64,000 nucleotides of DNA, taken from assembly GCA_033060915.1 (NCBI GenBank), contig CM065378.1:30997501-31061500 (forward strand). The letters run 5' to 3'. The notes under the pieces are model-generated. The model had not been told where the DNA came from. It ran no database searches and was given only the letters and a program-made list of their open reading frames with translations. This stretch comes from Euryodendron excelsum (lineage: Eukaryota > Streptophyta > Magnoliopsida > Ericales > Pentaphylacaceae). The translations under genes were made by a program, and so were the position numbers. Within the stretch, counting starts at the first letter, position 1. Every line of letters starts with the position of its first letter. Shown here one piece after another: positions 22,142 to 34,828 of this stretch.

Positions 22142-22352
22142 GTTTTTTTCTTTTCTTTTTTTTTTTCCCCTCGAGTGTGTTGATTTTTAACCGACTACTC
22201 CTTGAAACCCATACAGGGTCACAATCTACATAAATGATACAAATTTCATGCATTATATAAATAATGATTTTGACCACGGCGAGACATGAAGAGAGGTCAT
22301 ACTTGAGGTCTCATCCTTAATATAAGGATATGCCGATCACTATACCACCCAT
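22142..22352 (-). mobile_element. Possible degraded tRNA-type SINE, minus strand
   Basis: The minus strand reads GGTAGCTATGGGTGGTATAGTGATCGGC (A-box-like) and then GATGAGACCTCAAGTATGACC (loosely B-box-like). The plus-strand T run at 22142-22168 would be its A tail. No target duplication was found. Weak call. Confidence 0.35.
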
Positions 22353-22467
22353 AGCTACCTTATACTGCAAAGACGAAATGAAGTTTGTTGGAGGCATGAT
22401 TAATGGATCTCATTATTCTAAAGTTTGGGAAAGTGTTAGAAATGTGTAAACTACACATATTCACAGG

Positions 22468-22693
22468 GTGTTTGGACATGACTTATTTTTTTAGGTTATA
22501 ACTTATTTTTTAAATATTGTTTGGTTCACCCTCAAAAAATTATTTAAAAAAGTTGTTTATCAAACCTCTTCTTAAAAAGGTCACTTATAGACTTTACATA
22601 TTTTTATAAAAAGCCAATTAAAATGTTGTTCTCGAAAATAGCTTAGAGCTTTATAGCTTATAGCTTTTAAGATGTAGCTCCAACCACTACTTA
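22468..22693. mobile_element. MITE-like AT-rich element
   Basis: Starts GTGTTTGGACATGACTT and ends near 'agctccaaccactact', with interior 'ttatagcttatagctttt' and 'ataacttattttt' words typical of hAT-like MITEs. The terminal inverted repeats are imperfect and no clean 8-bp duplication is seen. Confidence 0.4.
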
Positions 22694-22709
22694 AGAATGA
22701 GTTTAATTA

Positions 22710-22993
22710 ATTATTTTTTTGGCTTGGTTTAATGGGTAAAAAGGGACGATCAGTGTAGCTCCCTACCTAGATATGACCATAGTAGCCCCTACTCTGCTGG
22801 GCTCTCTGGAAAGGAGTGAGCCATAGCTGAATCCAACCATATCCAAAGTGCAAGTTGGTATAGGCCTCTTATACATAGTATCTGGTTCAGAATAACTGCT
22901 ACAGCAAGGCGGTTCGAACTCGTGACTGCATGAATAGGAGTGGAAAGTTTCACCTCATCTGCCAAGACCAACTAGGCTACCACCTCAAGTGGT
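22710..22993 (-). mobile_element. tRNA-derived SINE with intact A and B boxes and 16-bp target duplication
   Basis: On the minus strand: A box TAGCCTAGTTGG (22968-22979), B box AGTTCGAACCG (22910-22920), a ~230-bp body and a short A-rich tail (T run at 22713-22719). It is flanked by a perfect 16-bp duplication AGAATGAGTTTAATTA (22694-22709 and 22994-23009). The promoter boxes match the RNA polymerase III consensus closely, and with the perfect duplication this points to a young insertion. Not the same family as 782-1000. Confidence 0.88.
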
Positions 22994-23096
22994 AGAATGA
23001 GTTTAATTATGTTTCACTGAAAGTACTTAAAATTTATTTACATTCTATCACCGTGATTGGGTTGTAAAAAACAAACTCCTATTATTACATTATTAA

Positions 23097-23573
23097 TGTG
23101 GGCTATGTTTTTAGAGTTAGTAACCCCAATTTGCTAGTGTAGATTCGTCTACAAGATTGTGAAAGCGTAAATCCCAACTTACCTCTTGAAGCGTGTCTAA
23201 AAGAAAATTTGAAAAAGCTAAAACTTGAGTCGAAAAAACTCCACGTGATTCTTATGTATCCCTATAGATCTACTCGTGGTGGAGTGTAGTTAAATCTCCC
23301 TGAGGCTAAGAGCACCCTCACAATCCACAACTCCAGAGTCTTTCTATGTTTTTTGGAGAGAGAGAGAGAGAGTTTTTCTAATGGAGAAAAAACTAGAGAT
23401 ACAGAGATATCCACCTTAGGAGTCTACCTATACGTTATACATATATACAGTCTGGGAAGTTATAACTACCCAGAGAGGTTACAACGTTCCAGCTAGTGGG
23501 AATTGGGACTACCACTCATAGGTCCTGGCTTGGGCATGCCCATGAAAGCCTGAACCAACCCATATACCAACAT
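23097..23573 (-). repeat. Possible LTR (minus orientation)
   Basis: The right end reads ACCAACA, that is TGTTGGT on the minus strand, directly preceded on that strand by the purine run GTGGAAAA, as expected for a polypurine tract next to a 3' LTR. The left end, near 'tgtgggctatg', is a guess. A (GA)n run lies at about 23356-23373. No partner LTR was found, and the sequence to the right has no recognisable pol text. Confidence 0.35.
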
Positions 23574-26500
23574 TTTCCACTGGCACATGGGCATGCAGAA
23601 AACAATTATCAATCTCTTAACCAGCCAAACATAACGATGTAAGATTATACAACAAATGAGTCATGCGACCACTGAGTATACTAAAGTTTTTGGAGCTCTA
23701 TACTAAATTTTAGAAAAGCTAGCACAAAGACATCAACCAAGTTTGAAATAAAATAAGTGTCTCAATTACCTCGAATCCATTTAAATACATTGGTGTAGGT
23801 ATCTCTATCTCCTTTAGAAGCATACCTAACCCCTTGAGGTCAACAATATATCCATACTTACATCACAATACCAAAAAGCGAAAGTAAGTTCCGCACTATG
23901 AATAGATGCTTGATGTACAAAATAATCCTTTATTTGCCTTCATGCCACTCGAATCATGGCTAATTGCTTTCCTAGTGATGTCTAGAAGGCCGAATCAATC
24001 GTGATCGTAGGGTATCATGTCAAAGTAGCTGTATTAAACCTTTTATCTCATGGCATAGTCAAAAGTCACAAAGGGTATTGTAACATTTGTCACTGAAAAA
24101 TGACATATAAGAACTCACCTGGTGAAGAGAGAGGGAACTCATTCACCTCCTTCAAATGGTCGCTAAGCACATGTAGTATGAAATACATGCTATGGTGGAG
24201 CTACTCTCCTAAAGAGCTTATGTCAAGCTACCAACACCGTATAGATCTAGGTCTAGTCGCTACACAAGTGCCTAACTCAAGTTCTTCACAAGCTCGCTAT
24301 ACAAAGGCCCTAATAAAAGTCTCGTATCTGGCTATCTATTATAGGCATGATAGATACTGGGTAATAGCCATCATTGGCCTATGACTGTCAAGCCTCATCC
24401 CTTCCAGAAATAGGGTGACACAATAATCTACATCGTCTCAATTTTGCTCGCTCTCTCATGCGCCAAAAGCAATTGTTCATGTGAGTAAGCCAATCTTGCC
24501 TATAGATATACCCATTATATGTTCTAACACCAAGTGCTATAACCAACATAACAATATAACCAATATAATTAATGCATGGATAAACAACAGATGATAATCA
24601 CATGCAATGAAATTCCAATTATAACAAATATAAATATAAGTGATCAACTGAAAAAATAAAGTGCAAGTCAGGATCACATTCTCTCTGTGCAACTATGTCA
24701 ATGATGATCCAACAATTATCGACTGAGTAACAAATGTCCTCAACTGGCACAACTAGAGCATATCCAATTTGCACTAATGCAAGTTGCCATCTTCAAGAGC
24801 GCAATTGCACTCAATTAGGTGCAAATACTGTCAATGGATACATATAATTCTCCCATATATAATACATAGTATCTCCTAGACTGCTTTAGATGAGCAAGAC
24901 TAAAACCAAAACTATTTTTTGCTGACTAACCGAAGACATGTAGCACATGTCAAATCGAGTCGCAACACATAGTATACTCTAGGATCCTAATAGCATGAAA
25001 ACAATGTACACAAACCAAATACGCACTATGGCATACTTCAGGTTCTAAACAATCATGGATCGAATAACTTGAGCCAAGTATACACACAGCACACTTGAGG
25101 CTCCAAATAATTATGTAACAGTGAACAAAGGTCATCCAATACCTATAGTAGAGTCTTAAGATTTATATTAAGGTTCAGGCTCTTACCATTCCGTAATAAG
25201 AGTCTTAACAAATTGTGTAACTCTATATCACAATAACCTAAATCCAAGCATATAGATTACAACATCCATGTTAGGATCAACTCATTCTTAGATGGCGATA
25301 AAATAAGGCATTTTCATTTCTGGCTCACAATATATATCATTATCAATCGAATGAAAAGTAACTTTCCTTGGACCATTAGACAAGATCGTCGTTAGTCCAT
25401 TAAACAATGACTCAATGAAAAACTGAAACACCATAATTTTGATGTTACATTATGCCACAAATAGATCGTCCAAGTTCCCAATTGTTGTGTGCATGATCTA
25501 TTGCATTAAATTAATCCCCATGGACGTACACATCAAGTTCTCTAACGAGAAAATATCGTCTTGCATGTGAAAAAATATGTGAAGATTTTGCACGGTGGCA
25601 CCAATTTATCTGGTGCAGTTTATTTACAAACTGTTTATTCTGATTGTGAAAGACTTGTCTTATAGGTCAAATTCAACATGTGGCTGAATATGTTCAAGCC
25701 TTGCATGAACATCATCTGTAGGGTACTGAAGATTTCATTGATGTTGTGCTTCTTTTCATGTTCAGTTCAGATCAATGTGCTAAAATTATGCCATATTGCC
25801 AATTGATGCATTTATGATCTTACTTACTGAAACTCCTTCGCTTTTGGCTCTTCTCGGGAAGGGTTGGTGTTGAGCATCTTTTGTATCTCTTGAAATGTTC
25901 TTAATGCAAAGATTGTATGTGTAATTGAGTTTGTTGAATGTATCTTTCTTTTCTTTTCCTTTTTTTTTTTTTGGTTTTTCTTAAGTTTTGTCTCCAAGAA
26001 TAGCATGTTGGAGAGGATGCAACTCTGTTGACGTTATTTCATTCTCAATATTGATGATATTTGAGTTTAATTTGTATTCCTGAATATGTTTATCATGTAG
26101 GAAGATGTCATGTTTTATACGAGTTATGGGTTAGTTTCCCTTTGCATCAACTGAATAAGAGGCTGCAGCTAGTGTTGCACATTTAATCATACTTTGATGC
26201 TTTTTTTTGGGTATCAGAAATGAACATATAGTTCCATAATTGAAGGTCTAAAATGTTTAAATTTGTTTTATCTTTGTGCATATAAGTTTTATCCTTTTAG
26301 ATAACAACTGGATTACTGAATGTTTTCGAAATTACAAAGAAGAAAAGGAAAGGTGAAAGAACCATGCATAGTAGTTCAGATGGTTCCTTCGGAAAATTAG
26401 GATCACTGTTGGTTTTTCTTGAGCTATATGTAGGGAAATTGATTAAATTACGAGAAATCAAGCAACTATGTTTTTTAGTGTGTTGCATTTGGGTTGCTTT

Positions 26501-29020
26501 GCCTTCCAAAGCTTTTGTGTTGAAATTAGCAAGTGTTTCATTCAGCTTAAAATAAGCATGGAGTATGCTTATTCAATTAATGTGTTAACTATAAGCGATA
26601 CTTTTGCTAGTGATCCTTTATTTGTGACTATTCCTTTTGTGCATTTTTACTTCAGTTTTGCAATCAATTTTGACAAACACTAACTTCTGTAGCTTCCCTT
26701 TAATTTTACATGGTGCATGACAAAGCAGTGTGTAACTTAGCTAGTCGTATGGAAGATTCAAGTAATTCGTGAAGTTTCAAATATGATGTTACACGCAGTT
26801 GTGTCTGAACTTGGCATGATATGAGAAATGTTTTTGGTTTTAGTATATTTGTCAATTGTCATACAGCCAGGTTGTGTATAGTTATGTTCATTTACGCGGA
26901 GCATATGATGATTGTGTTTTGGAATAATTAAGTGGAGCATGCCTTGGTCATTGGATAAATTATGTTTAGGGTTAATTTGTGTCTTGATTATTTATGTTTC
27001 TTTTGGTTTTAGGAGTTTAAGGTGGGTAATTTTTAGATTTCTTGGACTTGGTTGTAATTTTGTTCTAATAAGGACTGAAGTAAGTTTCCGAGTGTTATGT
27101 GTGGTTTTTATTTAGGTCTATCTGTCTACATTCTACAATATTATAACTGGTCGATGTTAGGATATTATATGAAGGAATGAAAAACTCAGTCCAGTAATTC
27201 AGGGTTAGTTCTTTGAGCATTTGATCTTTATTGGATTTCGTCGAACTATTATATTAATGTGATCACTTACCTCAGTTAAACAATTTCCAATTTATTGAAA
27301 CCCTGTTGCTGGGTTTAGATTGTATTTTCCTTTGGTTTTTCTTAAGGATTGCAGTTAATTTTTTGCTTCTATGTTAAGAATTGTGCCTGTTGTGCTTGCT
27401 TTGAATTGATTGCGTGTTTATTTCATTGATCCATTTATAAGTCATTCTTTGTCAGTCAAGTATGTCCTAGAGAAAATTTTTATAGCTGTTGGTTACCCTC
27501 CCTCTTATACTAAATGAGGAAGCATCTAACTTGGACTGCTCCTTTGAAGACTATAAGAAAAGCAGTTATCTGTAGCATTTTCTGGGCTAAAAAATCATCA
27601 GAGGATTTTGCTATAATTTGTTGAAGCAAGTACATATGGAGCAGCCTTAGAAGCCATGCAGAAAGTTTGTTGAGGAGACATGAAGAGACCCTAAACTGGA
27701 TGCATGATTTGGCTTTGTAGCCTTTTAATTTCCGCAAAGCCATGTGGAGTGCCCTACGCTAGATGCATGATTCAACTCTCTTGCTTTGTATAGAAAAGGA
27801 ATATTACCAGAATACGAGGTTTTCTCTCATTAACCCACATTCTGCATGTCAAATACTGTTAATTCCTAAGATTACTAAGCTGGATTTTGCCTTCTTCTGA
27901 TCTCTTTTGGTCATTGGGTGTTTAATGCTCTCTCTCTCTCTCTCGCTCTCTCTCTCTCTCGTGCACGAGCACCCAATTCTTTTATGGTTATTTACTAATT
28001 CCCCCACCCCCGAAACAATGCTCTCAAAATTTTCTGCTGTACATCTCTTAAGTTCGGTCATGTCTGTTATTGCTTCATTATGCCTAATGGGAGCAATATT
28101 CTGCACATCATGTTCTCCAGTTGTTCAAAGGGACCACTGACCACTATTAGCTTATAACTTATTTCTACCAGCATATGTGCTGATATAAAAACTACCTACA
28201 AGACAAGACTGATTGCCTTTTGGTAGTTCGTGGACAATTACCCTGCAGTCTCCAAACCCTAAATTTACTGTTCGGCTTTTAGGTAGTGCTCGAACAACTA
28301 CTCAGTCCCCAAACCTTACATTGTTTGCTTGTAGTGGGAAAGCCTTGTAGTCCTTGCCCTGAATGGGGCAAACTTTGGTTCCTTTAGTTCATTGTTTATT
28401 AAGAGATCAGTTGACAATAAAATTCTACTCCAACTTCTTTATGACTTGTGTGAGGAGATGTTGAATGTATCTGGGAAAAAATGAAAATAAGTTGTTAAGA
28501 AGCCAAAAAGAGCTGTGCGAGAGGGTACATGCAAAGAGAATGAGAACGTCAGAATGCTAAGCAACCATGAGCTTGGCATGCCATAGATCACAGTTTTATA
28601 TGTATTATCTAATGATTCTCTTTGTCTTTTGTTTTTAATTACACTGTTTGGGATGAAACTATCAATACATTATATATATGTATACACAGATATGCTCCAT
28701 ATATAGTTATGACAAGAATAAAACTACAACCAGGATATTGGTTGATGGTTCCATGACAAAGAGGGCAAGTTGGTTTGTGAAGTTTGGTCAAACTTAGTAT
28801 GGATTTCTTGGGAAAATTCAACTGGCGAGTTTCCAGCATGCTGGAATCAATCATCAGAGGCTCATGGGCTACACAATGAAACCAACTTATAAAATATCAA
28901 TTCAGTTTTCAGTATCTATATGTAATTCTTATAGAATTTGTATTTAATCAATTATAGGGGAATAGTTGATAATTTCTTACTTTGTTCTCATTACTTCCAC
29001 TCTTTGTTTCCTCTTTTCAG
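23574..29020. other. Long stretch without a recognisable gene
   Basis: 23574-25560 may be the inside of a decayed or non-autonomous element beginning with the possible polypurine tract at 23574; it has no convincing frame. From about 25800 to 27480 the plus strand is strongly T-rich with TTTTCAG/TTGCAG words, the composition of plant introns on the plus strand, and it leads towards the exon-like segments at 29021 and 30098. No exon can be called with confidence here. Confidence 0.4.
27928..27960. repeat. (CT)n microsatellite
   Basis: A run of CT dinucleotides interrupted by a single CG, 33 bp. It produces a spurious frame on each strand. Confidence 0.9.
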
Positions 29021-29144
29021 TTTTGCAATAGTTTTCATGTTGTGGGTTGTCTAGCATGATCTTTTTGGGACACGATAACTCCTGTCTGCGAACTGCCACC
29101 TTTCACAGGGCGCTTGTATCTCATTTAAGTAGAATCACACGAAG
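29021..29144 (+). other. Exon-like segment of an unrecognised gene
   Basis: A pyrimidine-rich tract ending CTCTTTTCAG precedes it and AG/GTATGC follows it, so both splice sites look good. An ATG at 29056-29058 opens 29 codons plus two bases (MIFLGHDNSCLRTATFHRAL...). No domain is recognised. Its phase (two bases left over) does not join directly to the segment at 30098, so an extra exon or a different start would be needed. Confidence 0.3.
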
Positions 29145-29649
29145 GTATGCTCTTTGATTAAAAATGCAGTGTAATTTTGAGTCAAATTAAAGATAAGTTA
29201 ATTGGTTAGGGTTCTGCTGAAGTAAAAGGGGTGGTTACCAACCAAATGACAGCAAAGCTTGCAATTTTTTGAGTTTTTACGGATCAGATCTCTCTCAACC
29301 AGACTTTAAATGAGTTTCAGTGAAAAAGATTATATGAAGGTTCTGTTACATTGCTTGTGATGGTTGATTAGAAATTCTTCATATTGGTTAATTCAGTTCG
29401 CAAGTGACTTAGATCAAGTGTTGCAACAGCTGAATCTAAATGGCAGTTAAGATTGCATTGTCTTCCGTCTTTAGGGGATAAAATTCAGGTTGCATACGGG
29501 TAAATATCTTGCATGCCTTCTTCTATGGTGGAGATGTTGCCAAATGCTTCATTACGAGGCTTGGATATCTCTTTTTGAAGTTTAATTTATATGACTCAAT
29601 TAAAGAACACTCTAGGTTTGTGATTTTAATGCTTTATATGGATCTCATA

Positions 29650-29925
29650 TCCAGCGAGGGAAAGGAAAACAAAAGGGGAAGGGAAAGGGAGAAGGGAATG
29701 AGGGATTCTAAATTCCATGATCTTGTTTGGTTAGTTAGGAAAATGAGAAGGAAATGGATAAGAATTTATTAATAAATCCAATTGTTAATATTAAACTTTT
29801 CTCACAATTTTTGCTATTGTTTTCCCTTCTAACCAACCATTTCCATCACAAGCTACCAAGTGAAGGAATTTCATTTCCTATACCCTTTTCATTTCCCTCC
29901 ATAAATTCAAGATTCAAACAAAGGG
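29650..29925. mobile_element. MITE-like foldback element
   Basis: The left part 'gggaaagggagaagggaatgagg' and the right part 'cccttttcatttccctcc' are roughly inverted, and 'tcttgtttggttagttagg' and 'ttctaaccaaccatttcc' mirror each other inside. No clean target duplication was identified. Confidence 0.4.
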
Positions 29926-30097
29926 TTAAGGTGTTTCTTGCTGGGAGTCACTTATTGTTGCTACAATTCTGGATTTGAGGATTGTTTTCGTACTCCGATT
30001 CATGTTTCGGCTTGTATAGAAAGCAGAAGCACTCCAGAGTCCACACACACACAACAAATGTGTTTTTATTTATTCGATTATTTGTTTTTTGTTGCAG

Positions 30098-30228
30098 GCA
30101 AAATTAAGCCAAACACCAACAGAACACCAAAGAGAAAACTACAAGCCAATCTCCAGGATCTGCTGAAGCTCAATCGGGAAGAGGGGCAACTGGAGAGGGC
30201 CAAACAAAGAGCCATTCCTAGAGTTTAG
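30098..30228 (+). other. Terminal-exon-like segment of an unrecognised gene
   Basis: A T-rich tract and TTGTTGCAG precede it. If spliced there with one base carried over, it reads 43 codons to TAG: a basic, glutamine-rich, helix-prone tail (TPKRKLQANLQDLLKLNREE then QLERAKQRAIPRV). This looks more protein-like than the surrounding sequence, but no family is recognised. It may be the 3' end of a plus-strand gene whose introns account for the T-rich DNA to its left. Confidence 0.35.
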
Positions 30229-32316
30229 GCAAGCCACTGAGTAATCAGAAGCCGACGTTATTAGAAATATCAATTGTAATGAAAGCCGCATATAATTTGC
30301 CTCCATGCTTCGGTTTTTTAATTGTTTTTAAAGTGCTCTGATGGTGTAACTGGATCTAAGCCTTGGCCTTGGCCTTGGATTGACTGAATATATTCTTGAA
30401 TCTTGACTATGAACACAGAACTTGAGTGTCGAAGTCTCATTTAAGAGTTTAAGATTTTTTGAGTGTCAAAAGTCTCATAGAAGAGTTTCAGTTTTTTTAC
30501 CTTGTGCAAATTCTTTTCATTTGCGACCGAAAATTTTTCTGATTATTCAATGCAATATCTGAGACTGAAACAAAAAATAAAGAGAGGCGTAAGAAATAGG
30601 GAAAAACTTGGTTCTGAAATTGTGGGTTATTTCCTTCTGCAGATTTTAAGTCTTTGCTTGCTTTTGTTAACAGTTAATACAATCATTCAACGCAAGGACA
30701 ATTTAACTTTTGGTGCGTGTTCAAGTTTGGGTGAAAATCACAATTTTTTGTTTCAACCGATGAAACAAATCTCAATCTCTCAAGTAATGAAAATTATAAT
30801 AAAAATAGGTCACATTCATATGACTCATACTATAATTTGAGTATTCTTTAATATAAAAATGTACATATGATAAGATATTTCAATACAATATGAGATGGAG
30901 AAGCAGAATTAGCCCAATAATACTGATGCCGGGTTCAATTCACCTTCCCTTGGCTGAAAGCATACGTCAAGGGTTGAATTTAGCACTCACCTTTCCGTGG
31001 CTGAAAACATAAACAGAAGTTTCTATTAAGGTCAATAGGGTCATGATTTTTTATTTTAACCAATTCCAAATTAACAACTACAAGAGGCTTTTTGTTTGTT
31101 TTTTTTTTTTTCCTACTAAACTAAGAACAAGAAACCCAACTCTAATCTGTTGATTCATCACGAATGCCGGACTAAAGCTCTTCTTTCAACCTGTAGAATC
31201 ACCACGAATCCCAGGTTTAAAGGCATCAAGCGTTCGTTGATTCGCAAGAATGCCGAACGATTGGAAAAAAAGTACAATTTGTGCACAAAGTTTTATTAAT
31301 CTCCAAAAGCTGCTGGAAAAAATCTTAACAAGAGCTTAAATAAGAGACACAAAACCCTAGGGCCCCGAGACAAACCGGGTAAAAATAAAAGACTGACAAA
31401 AGTCCAAAAAATAGGCTCAAAACACAAAACGGGCTAAAAAACATACTTAAAGGTATTTTTTCGCATTTTCCTAGGCCAGCAGATTATGACTATTTTTTTT
31501 TCGGCTCGTCGCTAGCTTTTCAAAAACATATTATAATAGGAAAACGGAGTTACGAGTCAAAAGTTATGGCCGATTGAAATTCACCGATCACCGGCCCGGG
31601 TATAACGCCTCTACCGCGTCTCCAAGTAATCTTTGGTTATGCGATCTGCATCAAAAAAATCTTTGATGTCATGGTAGTACTAAATAGATTTAAGTTTTAT
31701 AATATAGGATCCACCAAATACACAAAAAATAAAAATTGTAACTGCTATAGTACTTCAGAAACATGAGTACTATCAGCTTTTTTTATGTGATCTCTCGATC
31801 AGCGGAATCAAACATTGCATTACCATGATTTTGATTTGCAAATGTGCTACCCTGGGTAGCCTGTAAGGGCAAGCTGTAAACTCGTTCATTATAAGTTTGA
31901 AATTTGATAACCCTTTAAGGTTAGGTTACGAGAGATTTATTTTTTTTTAATCTTTTAATATTTATATGGACGGTTTGCTTTTGATCAAACCGAAAATGAA
32001 ATTAATCAAAGTACTTGTAAACTGACCCAAATACACTTGATTGTATAACCAAAAAAGAAAAAATATAACACATGTTCATGATACTTTCTTTATGTTATAC
32101 TTCAAATTCTAAATAACACGTGTCAAGTTTAGATGCTCCATTTGAATAAACAAATTTCACAGTGTATCAAAACTAAACTCATTTCAAAATAGCTGTTATT
32201 ATTTTTTTCTTACTTATATATCAAATTTAGTCAAATTTCTTTAAAACGTGGAATGTCCTAGAATTTGGTTTCACTGCCACTTATTTTCCTTTTATAAGTA
32301 CATTAAGATCCTTACT
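30229..32316. other. Non-coding region upstream of the second BAHD copy
   Basis: No gene recognised. 31130-31640 has mixed composition (tcgtcgctagc, accggcccgggtataacgcc, aaccctagggccccgag) and may be part of a decayed LTR. 31700-32316 would be the promoter region of the second acyltransferase copy. It shows no obvious match to copy A or B of the 560-bp duplicated segment. Confidence 0.45.
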
Positions 32317-32325
32317 CTATAAATA
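32317..32325 (+). promoter_or_regulatory. TATA box of the second BAHD copy
   Basis: CTATAAATA, 79 bp before the ATG, inside a stretch nearly identical to the promoter of the intact gene (ACTCTATAAATACCTTTCAAATT). The core promoter therefore survives although the coding region is dead. Confidence 0.75.
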
Positions 32326-32403
32326 CCTTTCAAATTTAGAGGACGAAATATATAATGCATCTCCTGTATTTTACTCTTACTTTTTTCAGACAGTTCCTTA
32401 ATA

Positions 32404-32847
32404 ATGGCAACTTCATTCCCTTAAGTGTTCACAGTAAGACGGCACGAGCCAAGACTGGTTGTGCCGACAAAGCCTACACCACGAGAACTAAAGCAACTCT
32501 CGGACATAGATGACCAAGGTGCTCTTCGGTTTCAGCTTCCGGTGATAATGTTTTACAAAAGCAATCCTTCCATGGAAGGTCAAGACCCCGTCAAGGTCAT
32601 TAGAGAAGCTCTAGCCAAAGCACTTGTGTTTTACTACCCATTTGCTGGCAGGCTTATCGAAGGGCCTAACCGAAAACTTATAGTAGATTGCACAGGCGAA
32701 GGGGTTTTGTTCATAGAGGCAGATACAGATGTCAAGCTCGACCAGCTTGGCGACACAATTCGCCCGAAGTGTCCATACTTGGAGGAGCTTCTGCATGATG
32801 TTCTTGGCTCTGAAGGGATCGGTGGCTGCCCTCTCTTGTTGACTCAG
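32404..32847 (+). pseudogene. BAHD acyltransferase pseudogene, exon 1
   Basis: 444 bases, exactly the length of exon 1 in the intact copy, ending at CAG/GTAAAG. The ATG is at 32404-32406. Codon 7 is TAA (32422-32424) where the intact copy has CTA, so translation would stop after MATSFP. The rest of the exon is otherwise open and very similar to the intact copy ([32 protein letters not shown]). Substitutions are few, so duplication or loss may be fairly recent. It could also be read from a GTG or a downstream ATG, but the later lesions make function unlikely. Confidence 0.88.
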
Positions 32848-33890
32848 GTAAAGTTTGCTATGGATATTATCCCATAGTCTGCAGAAAGCATACTCTACAG
32901 GGCTGCCCACTCTTCTTGATTTCCAGTTACCTATTATATTTTCGACCAATAATGGTCGTGCTATATAGGGACAAAACCATGATTTCATTTCTGGAGGGCC
33001 AAGTTTAAGTGTATAAGACTATAACTAAAGAGCGGTGCTTCAGAGCATGACTAATTTGACCGTCTACCCTCACCGGTTGATGTGGTGAGATAGACGTGGC
33101 ATCCATTTTTGAGTTCTATAAAGAAACCTGAGTACTATATATATCCAATCGAATAAAATAATATGAGGCAAAAATATTGAGATAAAACTCTAGAAAATAC
33201 TATTGTTATGTTCGCCTTCTTCCCCAACCGTTGTTTATATATAAATATGTATGTGTATGTATATATAAGCACATATATGCAAATAAACCCATACAAATTA
33301 ATTCATGGTAATTACAAGCATACTTACATATCAAAGTAACAGATTTTGAGGAGGCATTGATGGTGTGGCTTTGTGGATTCTACAACCCTTGGAGTTTTGG
33401 GGGGAAGGGACATGACCAAAAAAATCTGACAATGGCTTAAAAATTTTCCCACTGGCTCATTCTTACTCTTCAAAATCCTTGGATATTAACAAAAAATTAA
33501 GGATCATCACCGACGGAAGACGAGGACGGCAAAAAAGTCGGCGGGCGGAGTTTTGACGATGAGAGCTTTTGCTTTGACGATGAGAGCTTTTTCCTCTTTT
33601 GTTTTTTCATTTATATTTTTGATAATATCATGTGACGTGGCTTAGCCACATGGCATGCCATCTCAGCCAGTAAATAATGCCTGTAGCTTTAGTCGGTAGC
33701 TATATCATTTCTCATAACTAAATTACCAATACAAGCTATAATATTATACAAAGTTTTTTAAAAAAAATTTATTCAGTTATACTCAAGATGTGAAGACACT
33801 ATATTGAAAGTCTTTTCTTTTGAAGTGAAAGGCTCTCATTCAACTACATTATTATGTACCTAAATTTTTTATAAATAATTATCCAACCAT

Positions 33891-33928
<38 letters not shown>

Positions 33929-34828
33929 TAAGTAGTGTAGAGTGAGAGCTTTTTATGTATTGCAAGAGAGTCGTTCCACAACATGTAAAATTTGTGAATT
34001 TGAGGTATACTACATAGAAGCATGTTTATTCAAAGCTACGGAGGGCCAGGGCCATCCTTGGTCCTAGAGTGCCTTTCTTGGTATTATATAAATATTTCAA
34101 AATATAAAATTTAATTTAATATTCATTATATCATATTATTATTTCATTCTTTAATAGGATTTATTCTTGTATCAGTTTTGGAGGTTATACATATTCATAG
34201 CTTTTGCTATGGGGTCATATGGGTGCGACTAAATAGTCTTTATATTGGAGAAACTGAAACCATTTTTTTTTTATTGGCTATTCATATTCTTTAACTAGTT
34301 TTGATCCCTCTTTTACAAGGATCATCTCGGAGCTTGAGGGATGTGGGCTTTATCTTATGTCTATGTGTGAGTTTTGAAAGAGCTCCCTCTCTAAAATGGA
34401 TGTATGGAAAGACTCTCTATAGCTAGTTTTGGTAAATGTTTTATTTAAAATATATTATTTTTATTTGATCTTTGGGACAATCAAGAAGCTGTTCTTTATA
34501 CCTCTGCACTTGGGAGTGCACCCTTGCAGAGAACCGACAGTTGAATCCTATAAGATAGACCGCCATAGCATATAGCACCGAGTCATATACTCAGAGGGAC
34601 GCGATCTTAAGAACAATGGCTACTCACCTCTGTCGATAAGTGTCTTACTACTTTGTTCTGTAAAGTATTGTAATATGAATTTTATATTTTATATGTTAAT
34701 TTCATGAGATGAATAATATATGTTTTGACCCAATATTTCCAACACCTTAGTCCATGGTGCTATCATACGCAAATTTCATACAAAATTTATGTTCAAGATT
34801 TGCATCATTTTTCTATTTGTAAACTCAG
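32848..34828 (+). other. Intron of the BAHD pseudogene, expanded
   Basis: 1,981 bp against 567 bp in the intact copy. The first ~50 bases are homologous to the intact intron (GTAAAGTTTGCTAT, then TGCAGAAAG). The enlargement is repeat-like, non-coding DNA: a (TA)n run at 33899-33925, mixed sequence at 33010-33720 with an inverted word (ACGTGGCTTAGCCACAT), and 34010-34740 of unknown origin. No open gene was found. Confidence 0.6.
33899..33925. repeat. (TA)n microsatellite
   Basis: About 13 uninterrupted TA units inside the pseudogene intron. Confidence 0.9.

Noticed and set aside
22905..22985. A functional tRNA gene (A and B boxes)
   Set aside because: No cloverleaf or 3' acceptor stem can be formed, and target duplication plus tail show it is a SINE.
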